Part shown: positions 6,497-12,312 of the stretch, piece after piece
Position numbering within the stretch: position 1 is the first letter of the stretch
Layout of the letters: the number at the start of each line of letters is the position of its first letter
Assembly: GCA_005877855.1 (NCBI GenBank)
Contig: VBOF01000004.1
Span: forward strand, 1-12,312
Origin: Nitrospirota bacterium
GTDB taxonomy: Bacteria; Nitrospirota; Nitrospiria; Nitrospirales; NS-4
Reading direction: 5' to 3'
Length of the DNA: 12,312 nucleotides
The notes under the pieces: generated by a model
Database searches by the model: none
Told to the model about the DNA's origin: nothing
Seen by the model: the letters and a program-made list of their open reading frames with translations, nothing else
Position numbers and translations under genes: made by a program

Positions 6497-7222
6497 TCAG
6501 GCGTGGCCGGCGGGGGCGCGTCCGTCGGCGGATTCCATCAAGGCCTTCATCGCGGCGATGCTGGAGCTGGCGCACATCGTGGCGGCGGTCACGATCGTGC
6601 TGTGGGCCCGCGCGCCCATGGCGGTGGCCACGGCTTCGCCGAATTTCTTGAAATAGCGGTCACGCTCCGCACCCTCTTCCGTGACCAGGAATTGAAACGG
6701 CTGGTAGAACTTCTGGGCGTCTTCGAAAGCGGCCGCGATGGACACCTTCACCGGAATCTCGTCGTACACACCCCCGGCTTGCTGGCGGAACGCGTTGTTC
6801 ATCTGGTCGATCACCGCGTCTTCCACGGCGTCCAGGAACTGGAGGTACTCGCTGACGGGCACGTAGAACGCCGCCACGCGATCGGCGAGGTTGAACAGGA
6901 CTTTCAGAAACTCCAGGAAGGCTTCCCAATCCTGCTTGCGAGTCATCTTGCTCGCGAGGCCGGGGGTGTTCCGCTTGAGCAGCGTCATGGACTCCCGCGC
7001 GATCATCAGCATCAGCTCGCCCATGACCCAGGCCTTTCGCTGAAATTCGGGAGAGAGGCCTGTCTTCGATCCGCCCGCGGTGCGGGGAGGCCGGTAGGTG
7101 AAGCTGGCGCCGCACGTCGGGCAGGTGACCTGGAGGATCTCGCCGGCGGGAATGCGGAGCTGCTGCCCGCACTGGGCGTTCATGCAGGTGACGATCTCGG
7201 AGGAATCGGCGGTCTCCATCAT
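6497..7222 (-). CDS. Zinc-ribbon helical protein of unknown function
   Basis: A 241-residue protein. The N-terminus carries a zinc-ribbon-like cysteine set, C13-x4-C18 and C34-x2-C37 (VTCMNAQCGQQLRIP then VTCPTCGASFTY), resembling the MJ0042-type ribbon. From about residue 50 to the end it is predicted mainly helical (for example KAWVMGELMLMIARESMTLL and FLEFLKVLFNLADRVAAFY), with no signal peptide and no clear membrane helix; the last 30 residues are small and hydrophobic (STIVTAATMCASSSIAAM). I do not recognise the helical domain. The start at 7222 is chosen because its ATG overlaps the previous gene's TGA in the tetramer ATGA, with no separate Shine-Dalgarno sequence, implying coupled translation; a second ATG follows immediately at 7219. 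It is probably a cytoplasmic partner of the 90-residue protein upstream. Confidence 0.78.
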   Translation of the reverse strand: MMETADSSEIVTCMNAQCGQQLRIPAGEILQVTCPTCGASFTYRPPRTAGGSKTGLSPEFQRKAWVMGELMLMIARESMTLLKRNTPGLASKMTRKQDWEAFLEFLKVLFNLADRVAAFYVPVSEYLQFLDAVEDAVIDQMNNAFRQQAGGVYDEIPVKVSIAAAFEDAQKFYQPFQFLVTEEGAERDRYFKKFGEAVATAMGARAHSTIVTAATMCASSSIAAMKALMESADGRAPAGHA

Positions 7223-7491
7223 GCAGTCCCGAGGCCGGACGTGTTCCCTTCGTCCTTCGACAACTGCTCGACAAACTTTGCGCCGACGATGGCGGTGACC
7301 CGGTTCATGTGCGTAGAGAGCTCCTCCCATTCCGCCGGGTCCAGGTCCTTCTTGAGCTGCGGATGGATCCCCCACTTGGCGCTGACCAGCTCGCCTTCGC
7401 GCACGACCAGCACGTTGATCAACTGGATGCTGTTGGGGGCGCCGTCTGGCGCGCCCGGCGGTTGGGGCGATCCGGGTGCTCGTTCAGCCAT
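7219..7491 (-). CDS. Small hypothetical protein coupled to the zinc-ribbon gene
   Basis: A 90-residue soluble protein. The first 20 residues are Pro/Gly/Ala-rich and probably disordered; the core runs from about residue 21 (SIQLINVLVVREGELVSAKW) into a helical segment with PAEWEELSTHMNRVTAIVG. A good ribosome binding site, AAGGAG at 7503-7498, lies 6 nt before the ATG. Its stop codon overlaps the start of the zinc-ribbon gene, so the two form a unit with this gene first. No signal peptide, membrane helix, cysteine or known motif is present. I do not recognise the family; size and order allow a regulator, adaptor or complex partner, but nothing in the sequence decides between them. Confidence 0.72.
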   Translation of the reverse strand: MAERAPGSPQPPGAPDGAPNSIQLINVLVVREGELVSAKWGIHPQLKKDLDPAEWEELSTHMNRVTAIVGAKFVEQLSKDEGNTSGLGTA

Positions 7492-7576
7492 GGCATGCTC
7501 CTTAGCAAGGTGAGCGTATCAACGATGGTCGTATGATACACGAATAAGTCGTCGATGCGCATCAGCGGCGGCTCAA

Positions 7577-7605
7577 TTGAAACTCCGAAAGTCATGTGCT
7601 AGGGT
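7577..7605 (+). promoter_or_regulatory. Candidate promoter of the GYD-domain gene
   Basis: TTGAAA (7577-7582) and TAGGGT (7600-7605) are 17 nt apart, and a TG dinucleotide one base upstream of the second hexamer makes it an extended -10. The -10 itself is a poor match. It would leave a leader of about 55 nt containing the strong ribosome binding site. Confidence 0.3.
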
Positions 7606-7665
7606 TTCGCCCGGTCTCAGGCGGAAGGAGAACCGATCGTCTCGCCATCAAGAAGGAGGTGACCC

Positions 7666-7959
7666 ATGCCGACATACATCAGTCATATCACCTGGACCGA
7701 GCAGGGGATCCGGAGCGTGAAAGACTCGCCGAAACGGCTGGATGCGGTCAAGAAGCAACTCAAGACACTGGGGGGCGAACTGAAGGCCTTTTACATGACC
7801 CAGGGGACCTATGATGCGCTCCTGATTTTTGAGGTCCCCAATGATACCGTTCTGGCGAAGTTGCTCCTTCAGGTAGGCTCTGCCGGGAATGTCCGCACCA
7901 CCACGGTCAGGGCCTACGCAGAGGCGGAGTATCGGGAGATCATGGCTGGGCTCTCCTGA
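7666..7959 (+). CDS. GYD-domain protein
   Basis: A 97-residue protein matching the GYD family, small alpha/beta proteins of about this length with a ferredoxin-like fold and no established function. Seen: the start MPTYISHITWTEQGI, KRLDAVKKQLKTLGGELKAFYMTQGTYDALLIFEVPND (the GTYD variant of the GYD signature, residues 47-50) and a C-terminal TTTVRAYAEAEYREI. The start is secure: AAGGAGGTGA at 7653-7662 lies directly upstream and is a near-perfect match to the 16S anti-Shine-Dalgarno sequence, suggesting strong translation. It stands alone, divergent from the 90-residue gene and convergent with the ZIP transporter, 39 nt away, so its neighbours do not reveal a role. No cysteines, signal peptide or membrane segment. 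Confidence 0.9.
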   Translation: MPTYISHITWTEQGIRSVKDSPKRLDAVKKQLKTLGGELKAFYMTQGTYDALLIFEVPNDTVLAKLLLQVGSAGNVRTTTVRAYAEAEYREIMAGLS

Positions 7960-7998
7960 GAGGGAGCACGGAGGGACACAGCTGGGAGAAGCAGTCAG

Positions 7999-8769
7999 CT
8001 AGGTATGCGTCCCGGTGAGGATGGTGAGCACCATGGCGGTAAGATACATCAGGCTCACACCGGTGAACACGCCAGTCGCGGTCTCCATGCGGCGGGTTGC
8101 GGTGTAGAAGGTTGTGACCAGGGAGAAGATCACGTACAGAAGGGAGCCGGCCGCCAGCGCGTAGAACATGATGGAGAGATAGGAGGAGACCGCGAATGCG
8201 CTGATCACGGTCCCCAGACACGTCGGTGCGCCGGCGAGGAATCCCATGAGGACGACGTCTTGGAATCGCGGCGCCGACCTGCCCGCGGCCCCGATGATCG
8301 CGAAACCTTCCGTGCTGTTGTGGAGCGCAAACCCGCTGACAAGCACCCAGCTCAGCACCCACGCGCCGTTGGCATAGCTCGCGCCGATGGCGAGTCCTTC
8401 GCCCAGGTTGTGAAGCCCCATGCCCAGCGCGATCATGTAGGGGAGGAACAAGCGCGACGATTCCAACCTGTTCGCCCGCTGCTGTCTTTGCTCAAGCGCC
8501 ACCAACCCGACAAAGCCGACGAGCAGGCTCCCCAGGAACGCGATCCAGGACAGGGGATTGGTGGCGCCGGTGAGTTCCACCGCCTCGTGCATCAGGTCGA
8601 AAAACAGGTAGACCAGGATGCCCGTCGAGATGCCGGTCAGAAATCCTTCCCATGACCGGTTTAGCAGCTTCAGCACGAGAAACGCTGCTCCAATGCCGAG
8701 GTAGACCGGAATGACCCCGGCGATACTGCCGAGGGCGAGTAGCTCCCAGACGGTGCGATGCTGGCCCAT
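7999..8769 (-). CDS. ZIP family divalent metal transporter
   Basis: A 256-residue inner-membrane protein with about eight hydrophobic helices, the size and layout of bacterial ZIP (ZupT-like) transporters, which bring zinc, iron, manganese or related ions into the cytoplasm. The metal-site motifs are HNLGEG at residues 120-125 (helix 4) and HNSTEG at 150-155 (helix 5), with DLMHE at 58-62 (D58, H61, E62) in helix 2. The cytoplasmic loop between helices 3 and 4 is short and basic (QRQQRANR) and lacks the His-rich loop of many ZIPs. AGGAG (8779-8775) with 5-nt spacing selects the ATG at 8769; a GTG at 8775 overlaps that site and is less likely. A metalloregulator-like palindrome sits over the promoter. 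Substrate cannot be read from sequence alone. Confidence 0.92.
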   Translation of the reverse strand: MGQHRTVWELLALGSIAGVIPVYLGIGAAFLVLKLLNRSWEGFLTGISTGILVYLFFDLMHEAVELTGATNPLSWIAFLGSLLVGFVGLVALEQRQQRANRLESSRLFLPYMIALGMGLHNLGEGLAIGASYANGAWVLSWVLVSGFALHNSTEGFAIIGAAGRSAPRFQDVVLMGFLAGAPTCLGTVISAFAVSSYLSIMFYALAAGSLLYVIFSLVTTFYTATRRMETATGVFTGVSLMYLTAMVLTILTGTHT

Positions 8770-8801
8770 GTGCACTCCTGTACGACTGGTGAGAGTCGCT
8801 T

Positions 8802-8831
8802 ATAATATTGAGATTAGTTATCATTATTCAC
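8802..8831 (-). promoter_or_regulatory. Candidate promoter of the ZIP gene
   Basis: On the minus strand GTGAAT (8831-8826) and TATTAT (8807-8802) are 18 nt apart. The -10 matches five of six consensus bases, the -35 is weak. The stretch is AT-rich in an otherwise GC-rich region, and leaves a leader of about 25 nt carrying the AGGAG ribosome binding site. Confidence 0.45.
8804..8828. promoter_or_regulatory. Possible Fur/Zur-family operator at the ZIP promoter
   Basis: An imperfect 25-bp palindrome centred on 8816, arms of 12 bases agreeing at 8 positions. On the minus strand its core TGATAACTAATCTCA matches the 7-1-7 Fur-type pattern TGATAATnATTATCA at 11 of 14 defined positions. It lies between the candidate -35 and -10, where a bound repressor would block transcription when metal is plentiful. 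Whether Fur, Zur or Mur would bind is not decidable here. Confidence 0.45.
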
Positions 8832-8895
8832 TAGGGGGTCGTCTCCTGTCAACTGTTAACTTCGCGTGCTTGTAAGTCACGCCTGCCCGGCCTCC

Positions 8896-8924
8896 TTGAC
8901 CCGCTCCTGATTGTTGGGTATTTT
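8896..8924 (+). promoter_or_regulatory. Candidate promoter of the secreted BID_2-like gene
   Basis: TTGACC (8896-8901, five of six) and TATTTT (8919-8924, four of six) are separated by the ideal 17 nt. The -10 ends 6 nt before the ATG at 8931, so the predicted first transcribed base is the start codon itself: a leaderless message. No Shine-Dalgarno sequence is present. Confidence 0.5.
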
Positions 8925-8930
8925 TGAGCG

Positions 8931-9596
8931 ATGCCCTGCCCTTGCCGCATGCGCGTCGTCATCCTTCCGGCGCTCTTTGTGCTCACGGTCCTGGCCCCGT
9001 CGGTCGGCGCTGTCGAGATCGTCGCGCCCAAAGACGGCGACGTCGTCCCCATCGGGGCGGAGTTGGTGATCCAGGTCCAGGCCAGCGCAGGCGACGACAT
9101 CGATCGGGTGTCTTTGGCCCACTCCGATGAGCCCATGAAACACAACCCCCAGACCGGTTATTTCGAGCAGCGGATCAAGCTGCGCGGCGACACCCTGGGG
9201 CCGATCGAGATCGAAGTCTGGAGCAGGAACAGTAAGGGCGTGATCAGCACGGCCAAAGTCAGCGTCCACGTCAACCTGCCGCCCGTGCTGCCGCTCATTT
9301 CGCTGCGCATCCATGCCGAGCAGCGGAAGCTCGTACTGGAAGCCCTCGGCGAGAAGCGGGACCTGCAGGTGATCGGCGAGTTCCCCGACGGCACCGTGCG
9401 GTTCATCTCGAAAGCCGCCTTCGGAACGACCTATCAGAGCCGGAATGAGAAAATCGTCAAGGTTGACGCCAATGGCGTGGTCACCGCGGTGGGCATCGGG
9501 GAGACGATCATCGTCGTCCGCAACGGCGACAAGGAGGCGCAGGCCCGGGTGATCGTCAAGCCCAAGCTTCCTGAAGAGGAGAAGAAAGAGACTTAG
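8931..9596 (+). CDS. Secreted protein with BID_2/Ig-like C-terminal domain
   Basis: A 221-residue protein. The N-terminus is a probable signal peptide: short basic start, hydrophobic core VVILPALFVLTVLA, likely cleavage after SVGA (about residue 27). The first mature domain (residues 28-115) has an Ig-like beta pattern (VEIVAPKDGDVVPIGAELVIQVQA, PIEIEVWSRNSKG). The second half (about 127-210) looks like a bacterial Ig-like group 2 domain, with SRNEKIVKVDANGVVTAVGIGETIIVV as the typical core. The last residues are Lys/Glu-rich. Such proteins are usually periplasmic or surface-exposed; the partner is unknown. No lipobox is seen. The start at 8931 agrees with a leaderless promoter; a second ATG at 8949 would give a shorter signal peptide. 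The stop codon overlaps that of the phosphorylase gene. Confidence 0.82.
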   Translation: MPCPCRMRVVILPALFVLTVLAPSVGAVEIVAPKDGDVVPIGAELVIQVQASAGDDIDRVSLAHSDEPMKHNPQTGYFEQRIKLRGDTLGPIEIEVWSRNSKGVISTAKVSVHVNLPPVLPLISLRIHAEQRKLVLEALGEKRDLQVIGEFPDGTVRFISKAAFGTTYQSRNEKIVKVDANGVVTAVGIGETIIVVRNGDKEAQARVIVKPKLPEEEKKET

Positions 9597-11764
9597 GAGG
9601 GATGTCCGGCCGACCGAAGGCTCTGCGCGCTGGCCTTCGCGTAGAGCTGCTCCGTGTAGTCGCGCACCATCCGGCGGGTGCAGAACCGCGGCACGACGCT
9701 GCGGATGGTCTCTCGCATCATGTTCAACCAGCCCCTCGGCACCCCGTCCCGGTCCCGGTCGTAGTACAGGGGGACCACCTCCTGCTCCAGCGTGCGGTAC
9801 AGCGCCTCGGCGTCGGCGGCGTCCTGTGCGCTGGGGTCCGGATGGAACTCCGGACGGCCGATCGCCCACCCGTTGGCGCCGGTATACCCTTCCACCCACC
9901 ACCCGTCCAGGATGCTCAGGTGCGGCACGCCGTTGAGGGCCGCTTTCTGGCCGCTGGTCCCACAGGCCTCCTGCGGCGGGCGGGGCGTGTTCAGCCAGAC
10001 ATCCACGCCGTGGATGAGGTACTTCGCTGTGTGCAGGTCGTACTCTTCCACAAAGGCGATGTGGCCGCCGAAGCCGTGGTCCTTGGCGAGGGAATAGACC
10101 TGGCGGATGAAGTACTTGCCATGCTCGTCGGCAGGGTGGGCCTTGCCCGCGAAGATGATCTGGACCGGCCGCCAGGGATCCTGCATCAGGCGCTTGAGGC
10201 GTTCCAAGTCCCGGAACAGCAGCGTCGCACGCTTGTAAGTGGCGAAGCGCCGCGCGAACCCGATCGTCAGCGCATCCGGATCCAGCAGCGTACCGGAGGC
10301 TAGGACCTGCGCAGGGTCTATCTCGCCCTGGATCCAACGGAGCCGCGCCTGCTCGTTGCTGTACCCCAACAGCTTGCGCTTGAGGGCCAGGTGCGTGTTC
10401 CACAGCTCCTGATCGGGGACGTCCGCGACGCGCTCCCACAGGGTGGGATCGTCATGGCGGGCGACCCAGTCGGGCCCCAGGTACTTCGCATAGAGCTGCC
10501 GCATCTCGGGTGCGATCCAGGTCGGAACGTGGATCCCGTTCGTGATGGACGAAATCGGGACCTGTTCCTCAGGGACGCCCGGCCAGACATAGCCCCACAT
10601 GCGGCGGGCCACCTCACCGTGTTGGCGGCTCACGGCGTTGCGGTAGCCGCTCATCTGCAGGCCCAACACTGTCATGTTGAAGGCGGTGTCCACCGTGCCC
10701 GGCGCGCAACCCAACCGGAGGAAGTCCTCGCGGCTGATCTGCAAGAGCTCGCAGAACGGGGTGAAATATTTCTCCATCAGGTGGAACGGAAAGGCGTCAT
10801 GGCCGGCCGGCACAGGCGTGTGGGTCGTGAACACAGTGGAGGCTTTCACGGCGTCCACGGCTTCGCCGAATGGCAGCCCAGCCTGACGACACTCCCGGAG
10901 ACGCTCCAGGGTCAGGAACGTCGCATGCCCTTCATTGGCGTGCCACACGGTCGGCTGGAGGCCCAGCGCCCGCAGCACGCGCACGCCGCCGATGCCCAGG
11001 ATGATCTCCTGAAGGATACGCATCTCCTGGTCGCCGCCGTAAAGGCGAGCCGACAGCTCGCGATCCCAGGGCGCGTTGGCCTCCACGTCGGTGTCCATCA
11101 GGTAGAGCGCCACCCGGCCGACGTGGACCTGCCAGACCGCGACGTGGATGGTCCGCCCATCCAGGTGGATCTGGATCGTCAAGCGCTCGCCATTCGGGAG
11201 GAGGGCGGGGCGGATCGGCGCGTCGGCGGCGATGAACGGAACGGAGCAGGCTTGCTGCCAACCGTCGGGAGAGATACGCTGGCGAAAGTAGCCATGAGGG
11301 TACAGGAACCCGACGCCGACCAGGTGGACGCCCAGGTCGCTGGCTTCCTTGCAGTGATCACCGGACAGGATGCCCAGACCGCCGCTGTAGATGGGCAAGG
11401 ACTGGTGCAGGCCGAATTCAGCGGAGAAATACGCGATGAGGCTGTGCGCCATCTCCGGATGCTGGCGTGCGAACCACGTGTCCTCCGCGGACATGTAGGT
11501 GTCGAACGCCAGAAGGACGGCCTGATAGCGCCGCAGGAAGGCCGGGTCCGTGGACGCAGAGCCGGCGCGCTCGGGGCTGAGCTGGCGGAGCAGCTTGACC
11601 GAGTTGTGCGAAGTCAGCTTCCAGACCGTGCGATCGAGGGTTTCAAAGAGGGCTCTGGCGTCCGGGTTCCAGCTCCACCAGAGATTATGGGCCAGTTCCC
11701 AGAGCCGGCTCAGTGAGGACGGGAGATGAGCCGGACTCTGGGGTAGTGGTATCGGGTCGTTCAA
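9593..11764 (-). CDS. glgP: Alpha-glucan (glycogen/maltodextrin) phosphorylase, GT35
   Basis: A 723-residue PLP-dependent phosphorylase that releases glucose 1-phosphate from the non-reducing ends of alpha-1,4-glucans in the cytoplasm. The N-terminus has the DUF3417 module of the bacterial alpha-glucan phosphorylase subfamily (LWELAHNLWWSWNPDARALF). Then YFSAEFGLHQSLPIYSGGLG, HANEGHATFLTLERLR, VFTTHTPVPAGHDAF, ITNGIHVPTWIAPEM, GFARRFATYKRA (about residues 503-513) and the PLP site GTSGQKAALNG, with the Schiff-base lysine at about residue 607. No key motif is missing and the length suits the subfamily. The TTG at 11764 is chosen because AAGGAGG (11775-11769) lies 4 nt upstream; an ATG at 11812 would add 16 residues without family resemblance and has no ribosome binding site. 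It follows the apbE-like gene on the same strand after about 200 bp, so it probably has its own promoter. Confidence 0.94.
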   Translation of the reverse strand: MNDPIPLPQSPAHLPSSLSRLWELAHNLWWSWNPDARALFETLDRTVWKLTSHNSVKLLRQLSPERAGSASTDPAFLRRYQAVLLAFDTYMSAEDTWFARQHPEMAHSLIAYFSAEFGLHQSLPIYSGGLGILSGDHCKEASDLGVHLVGVGFLYPHGYFRQRISPDGWQQACSVPFIAADAPIRPALLPNGERLTIQIHLDGRTIHVAVWQVHVGRVALYLMDTDVEANAPWDRELSARLYGGDQEMRILQEIILGIGGVRVLRALGLQPTVWHANEGHATFLTLERLRECRQAGLPFGEAVDAVKASTVFTTHTPVPAGHDAFPFHLMEKYFTPFCELLQISREDFLRLGCAPGTVDTAFNMTVLGLQMSGYRNAVSRQHGEVARRMWGYVWPGVPEEQVPISSITNGIHVPTWIAPEMRQLYAKYLGPDWVARHDDPTLWERVADVPDQELWNTHLALKRKLLGYSNEQARLRWIQGEIDPAQVLASGTLLDPDALTIGFARRFATYKRATLLFRDLERLKRLMQDPWRPVQIIFAGKAHPADEHGKYFIRQVYSLAKDHGFGGHIAFVEEYDLHTAKYLIHGVDVWLNTPRPPQEACGTSGQKAALNGVPHLSILDGWWVEGYTGANGWAIGRPEFHPDPSAQDAADAEALYRTLEQEVVPLYYDRDRDGVPRGWLNMMRETIRSVVPRFCTRRMVRDYTEQLYAKASAQSLRSAGHPS

Positions 11765-11967
11765 CAAGCCTCCTTGGCTAGTACTCGTCCACGGCGCAAT
11801 GCAACTTGGCATAGCAATTTACCGTAATCGTCGCGAAAATGCAAGAATCATAGGCATCTAAATAGATATCTAATCCCTGTGCGTTCCGGCGAAAATCCGG
11901 ACATTAGTGTATTTTTTATCAGGTGAATAATTGAACAGGTCACATCAGTCGAAGCCGGAGGTTTCGT
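11765..11967. other. AT-rich intergenic region upstream of the phosphorylase gene
   Basis: About 200 bp between the apbE-like and glgP genes, clearly more AT-rich than its surroundings, especially 11810-11935. It holds the glgP ribosome binding site, a cluster of overlapping palindromes at 11856-11872 and a 5-bp hairpin TCCGG/CCGGA near 11886-11902 followed on the plus strand by a T-run (11911-11918). For the minus-strand genes the T-run is on the wrong side, so it is not a good terminator for apbE. No confident promoter was placed. Confidence 0.5.
11856..11872. promoter_or_regulatory. Overlapping palindromes upstream of glgP, possible operator
   Basis: ATCTA-AA-TAGAT (11856-11867) overlaps the perfect 10-bp palindrome TAGATATCTA (11863-11872), so the half-site TAGAT/ATCTA occurs three times in 17 bp. 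This is the kind of layout a dimeric regulator could bind, about 95 bp upstream of the phosphorylase start. AT-rich DNA can produce it by chance. Confidence 0.3.
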
Positions 11968-12312
11968 TCAAGGAGAGAGCTTCACGCGGTTCCGGGCGTG
12001 GGAGGAGATGGAAATGCCGCCGCCGGCGTCCACGATCACGGCGCCCAGCCCGAGCCGCTCGGCCAGGGCCAGACCGCGGACAGGCCCCATGACAAACACC
12101 CCCGTCGCCAGGGCGTCCGCGGTGGTGGCGTCCGGGGCGACGATGGTGACGCTCTGGCACAGGCGGGCCGGCTGCAGCGTTTTGGGGTCCAGGATGTGAT
12201 GGTACCGGACGCCGTCCTTGATAAAATACCGCTCGTAGTCGCCGGAAGTGGAGACGGCCTCGTCGGTGGCGTCCAGCGTGGCCAGGATTTTGCCGGGCTC
12301 GCGGGGATGCTG
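11968..12312 (-). CDS. apbE: ApbE-type FAD:protein FMN transferase (3' end, 5' partial)
   Basis: The C-terminal 114 residues of an ApbE family protein, open to the right edge of the window with no start codon yet. ApbE attaches FMN from FAD to Thr or Ser of exported flavoproteins such as NqrB/NqrC and RnfG/RnfD subunits, in the periplasm, using magnesium. Seen: AVSTSGDYERYF, YHHILDPKTLQPA, SVTIVAPDATTADALATGVFVMG (conserved ADALAT segment that includes metal-site residues) and GLALAERLGLGAVIVD, all in the family's normal order. After this the protein ends quickly with SSHARNRVKLSP. The DPKT-Q form replaces the commoner DPRTG, a mild variation. A flavinylation target should lie elsewhere; none is in this window. 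Transcription runs towards glgP, but the 200-bp gap argues against a tight operon. Confidence 0.9.
   Translation of the reverse strand, partial: QHPREPGKILATLDATDEAVSTSGDYERYFIKDGVRYHHILDPKTLQPARLCQSVTIVAPDATTADALATGVFVMGPVRGLALAERLGLGAVIVDAGGGISISSHARNRVKLSP

Noticed and set aside
6342..6575. A 77-codon minus-strand frame in the 6206-6496 spacer
   Set aside because: It overlaps the end of the zinc-ribbon gene, has no ribosome binding site and a basic low-complexity product.
8877..10439. A 520-codon minus-strand open frame crossing the BID_2-like gene and the end of glgP
   Set aside because: It is antisense to one well-supported gene and in another frame of glgP. Its product is Arg/Pro/Gly/Ala-rich with no domain, as expected for off-frame reading of GC-rich genes.
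10391..11716. A 441-codon plus-strand open frame antisense to glgP
   Set aside because: It lies wholly inside the phosphorylase gene, has no ribosome binding site and no recognisable fold. Long antisense frames are common when third positions are G or C.
11886..11918. Hairpin followed by a T-run as a terminator for apbE
   Set aside because: The T-run follows the hairpin only on the plus strand, whereas apbE and glgP are both read from the minus strand; the stem is only 5 bp and the T-run starts about 8 nt away.
11945..12160. A 71-codon minus-strand frame at the right edge
   Set aside because: It is out of frame with the ApbE reading, which explains the same bases with conserved motifs.
1..12312. 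Genomic island, prophage or defence system
   Set aside because: No mobility genes, att-like repeats, tRNA or toxin-antitoxin pair was seen, and the genes are mostly of ordinary chromosomal families.

Overview
This 12.3 kb window is ordinary-looking, GC-rich bacterial chromosome with no sign of an integrated element: no transposase, integrase, CRISPR array, tRNA or rRNA was found. It carries eleven genes, nine complete and one cut off at each end, plus several candidate control sites. The combination of GldG/DUF4340, a YyaL-type DUF255 protein, a bacterial DUF3417-type glucan phosphorylase and a secreted DR-rich heptad-repeat protein suggests a free-living Gram-negative such as a Nitrospirota or deltaproteobacterial-type organism. 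That placement is an inference from gene style, not a proven assignment.

Layout, left to right. (1) A plus-strand pair encodes a GldG-like ABC-transport auxiliary protein (5' end outside the window) and a DUF4340 membrane-anchored protein. (2) A minus-strand DUF255/thioredoxin-like protein (YyaL/SPATA20 family) meets that pair tail to tail. (3) A plus-strand J-domain protein converges on a minus-strand secreted heptad-repeat protein, with a GC-rich hairpin between them. (4) A minus-strand two-gene unit of unknown function encodes a 90-residue protein followed by a zinc-ribbon helical protein, coupled by an ATGA overlap. (5) A plus-strand GYD-domain protein converges on a minus-strand ZIP metal transporter. 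A Fur/Zur-like palindrome lies in the ZIP promoter. (6) A plus-strand secreted protein with a BID_2/Ig-like C-terminus converges, again with overlapping stop codons, on a minus-strand alpha-glucan phosphorylase. (7) The 3' part of a minus-strand ApbE-type FAD:protein FMN transferase runs off the right edge. It has no start codon inside the window.

Functional picture. Most genes look like separate housekeeping or envelope functions rather than one pathway: an export or gliding-type ABC system, chaperone and redox proteins, divalent metal uptake, glycogen or maltodextrin breakdown, and flavinylation of exported proteins. The strand order alternates so often that four convergent junctions fall in 12 kb, and two of them share the bases of their stop codons. 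Several genes lack a Shine-Dalgarno sequence and instead have a -10-like hexamer just upstream of the start codon, which suggests leaderless mRNAs. I did not find a clear new multi-gene system. The best candidates for undescribed biology are the zinc-ribbon two-gene unit, the secreted heptad-repeat protein, and a palindrome that appears to have been absorbed into the DUF255 reading frame.
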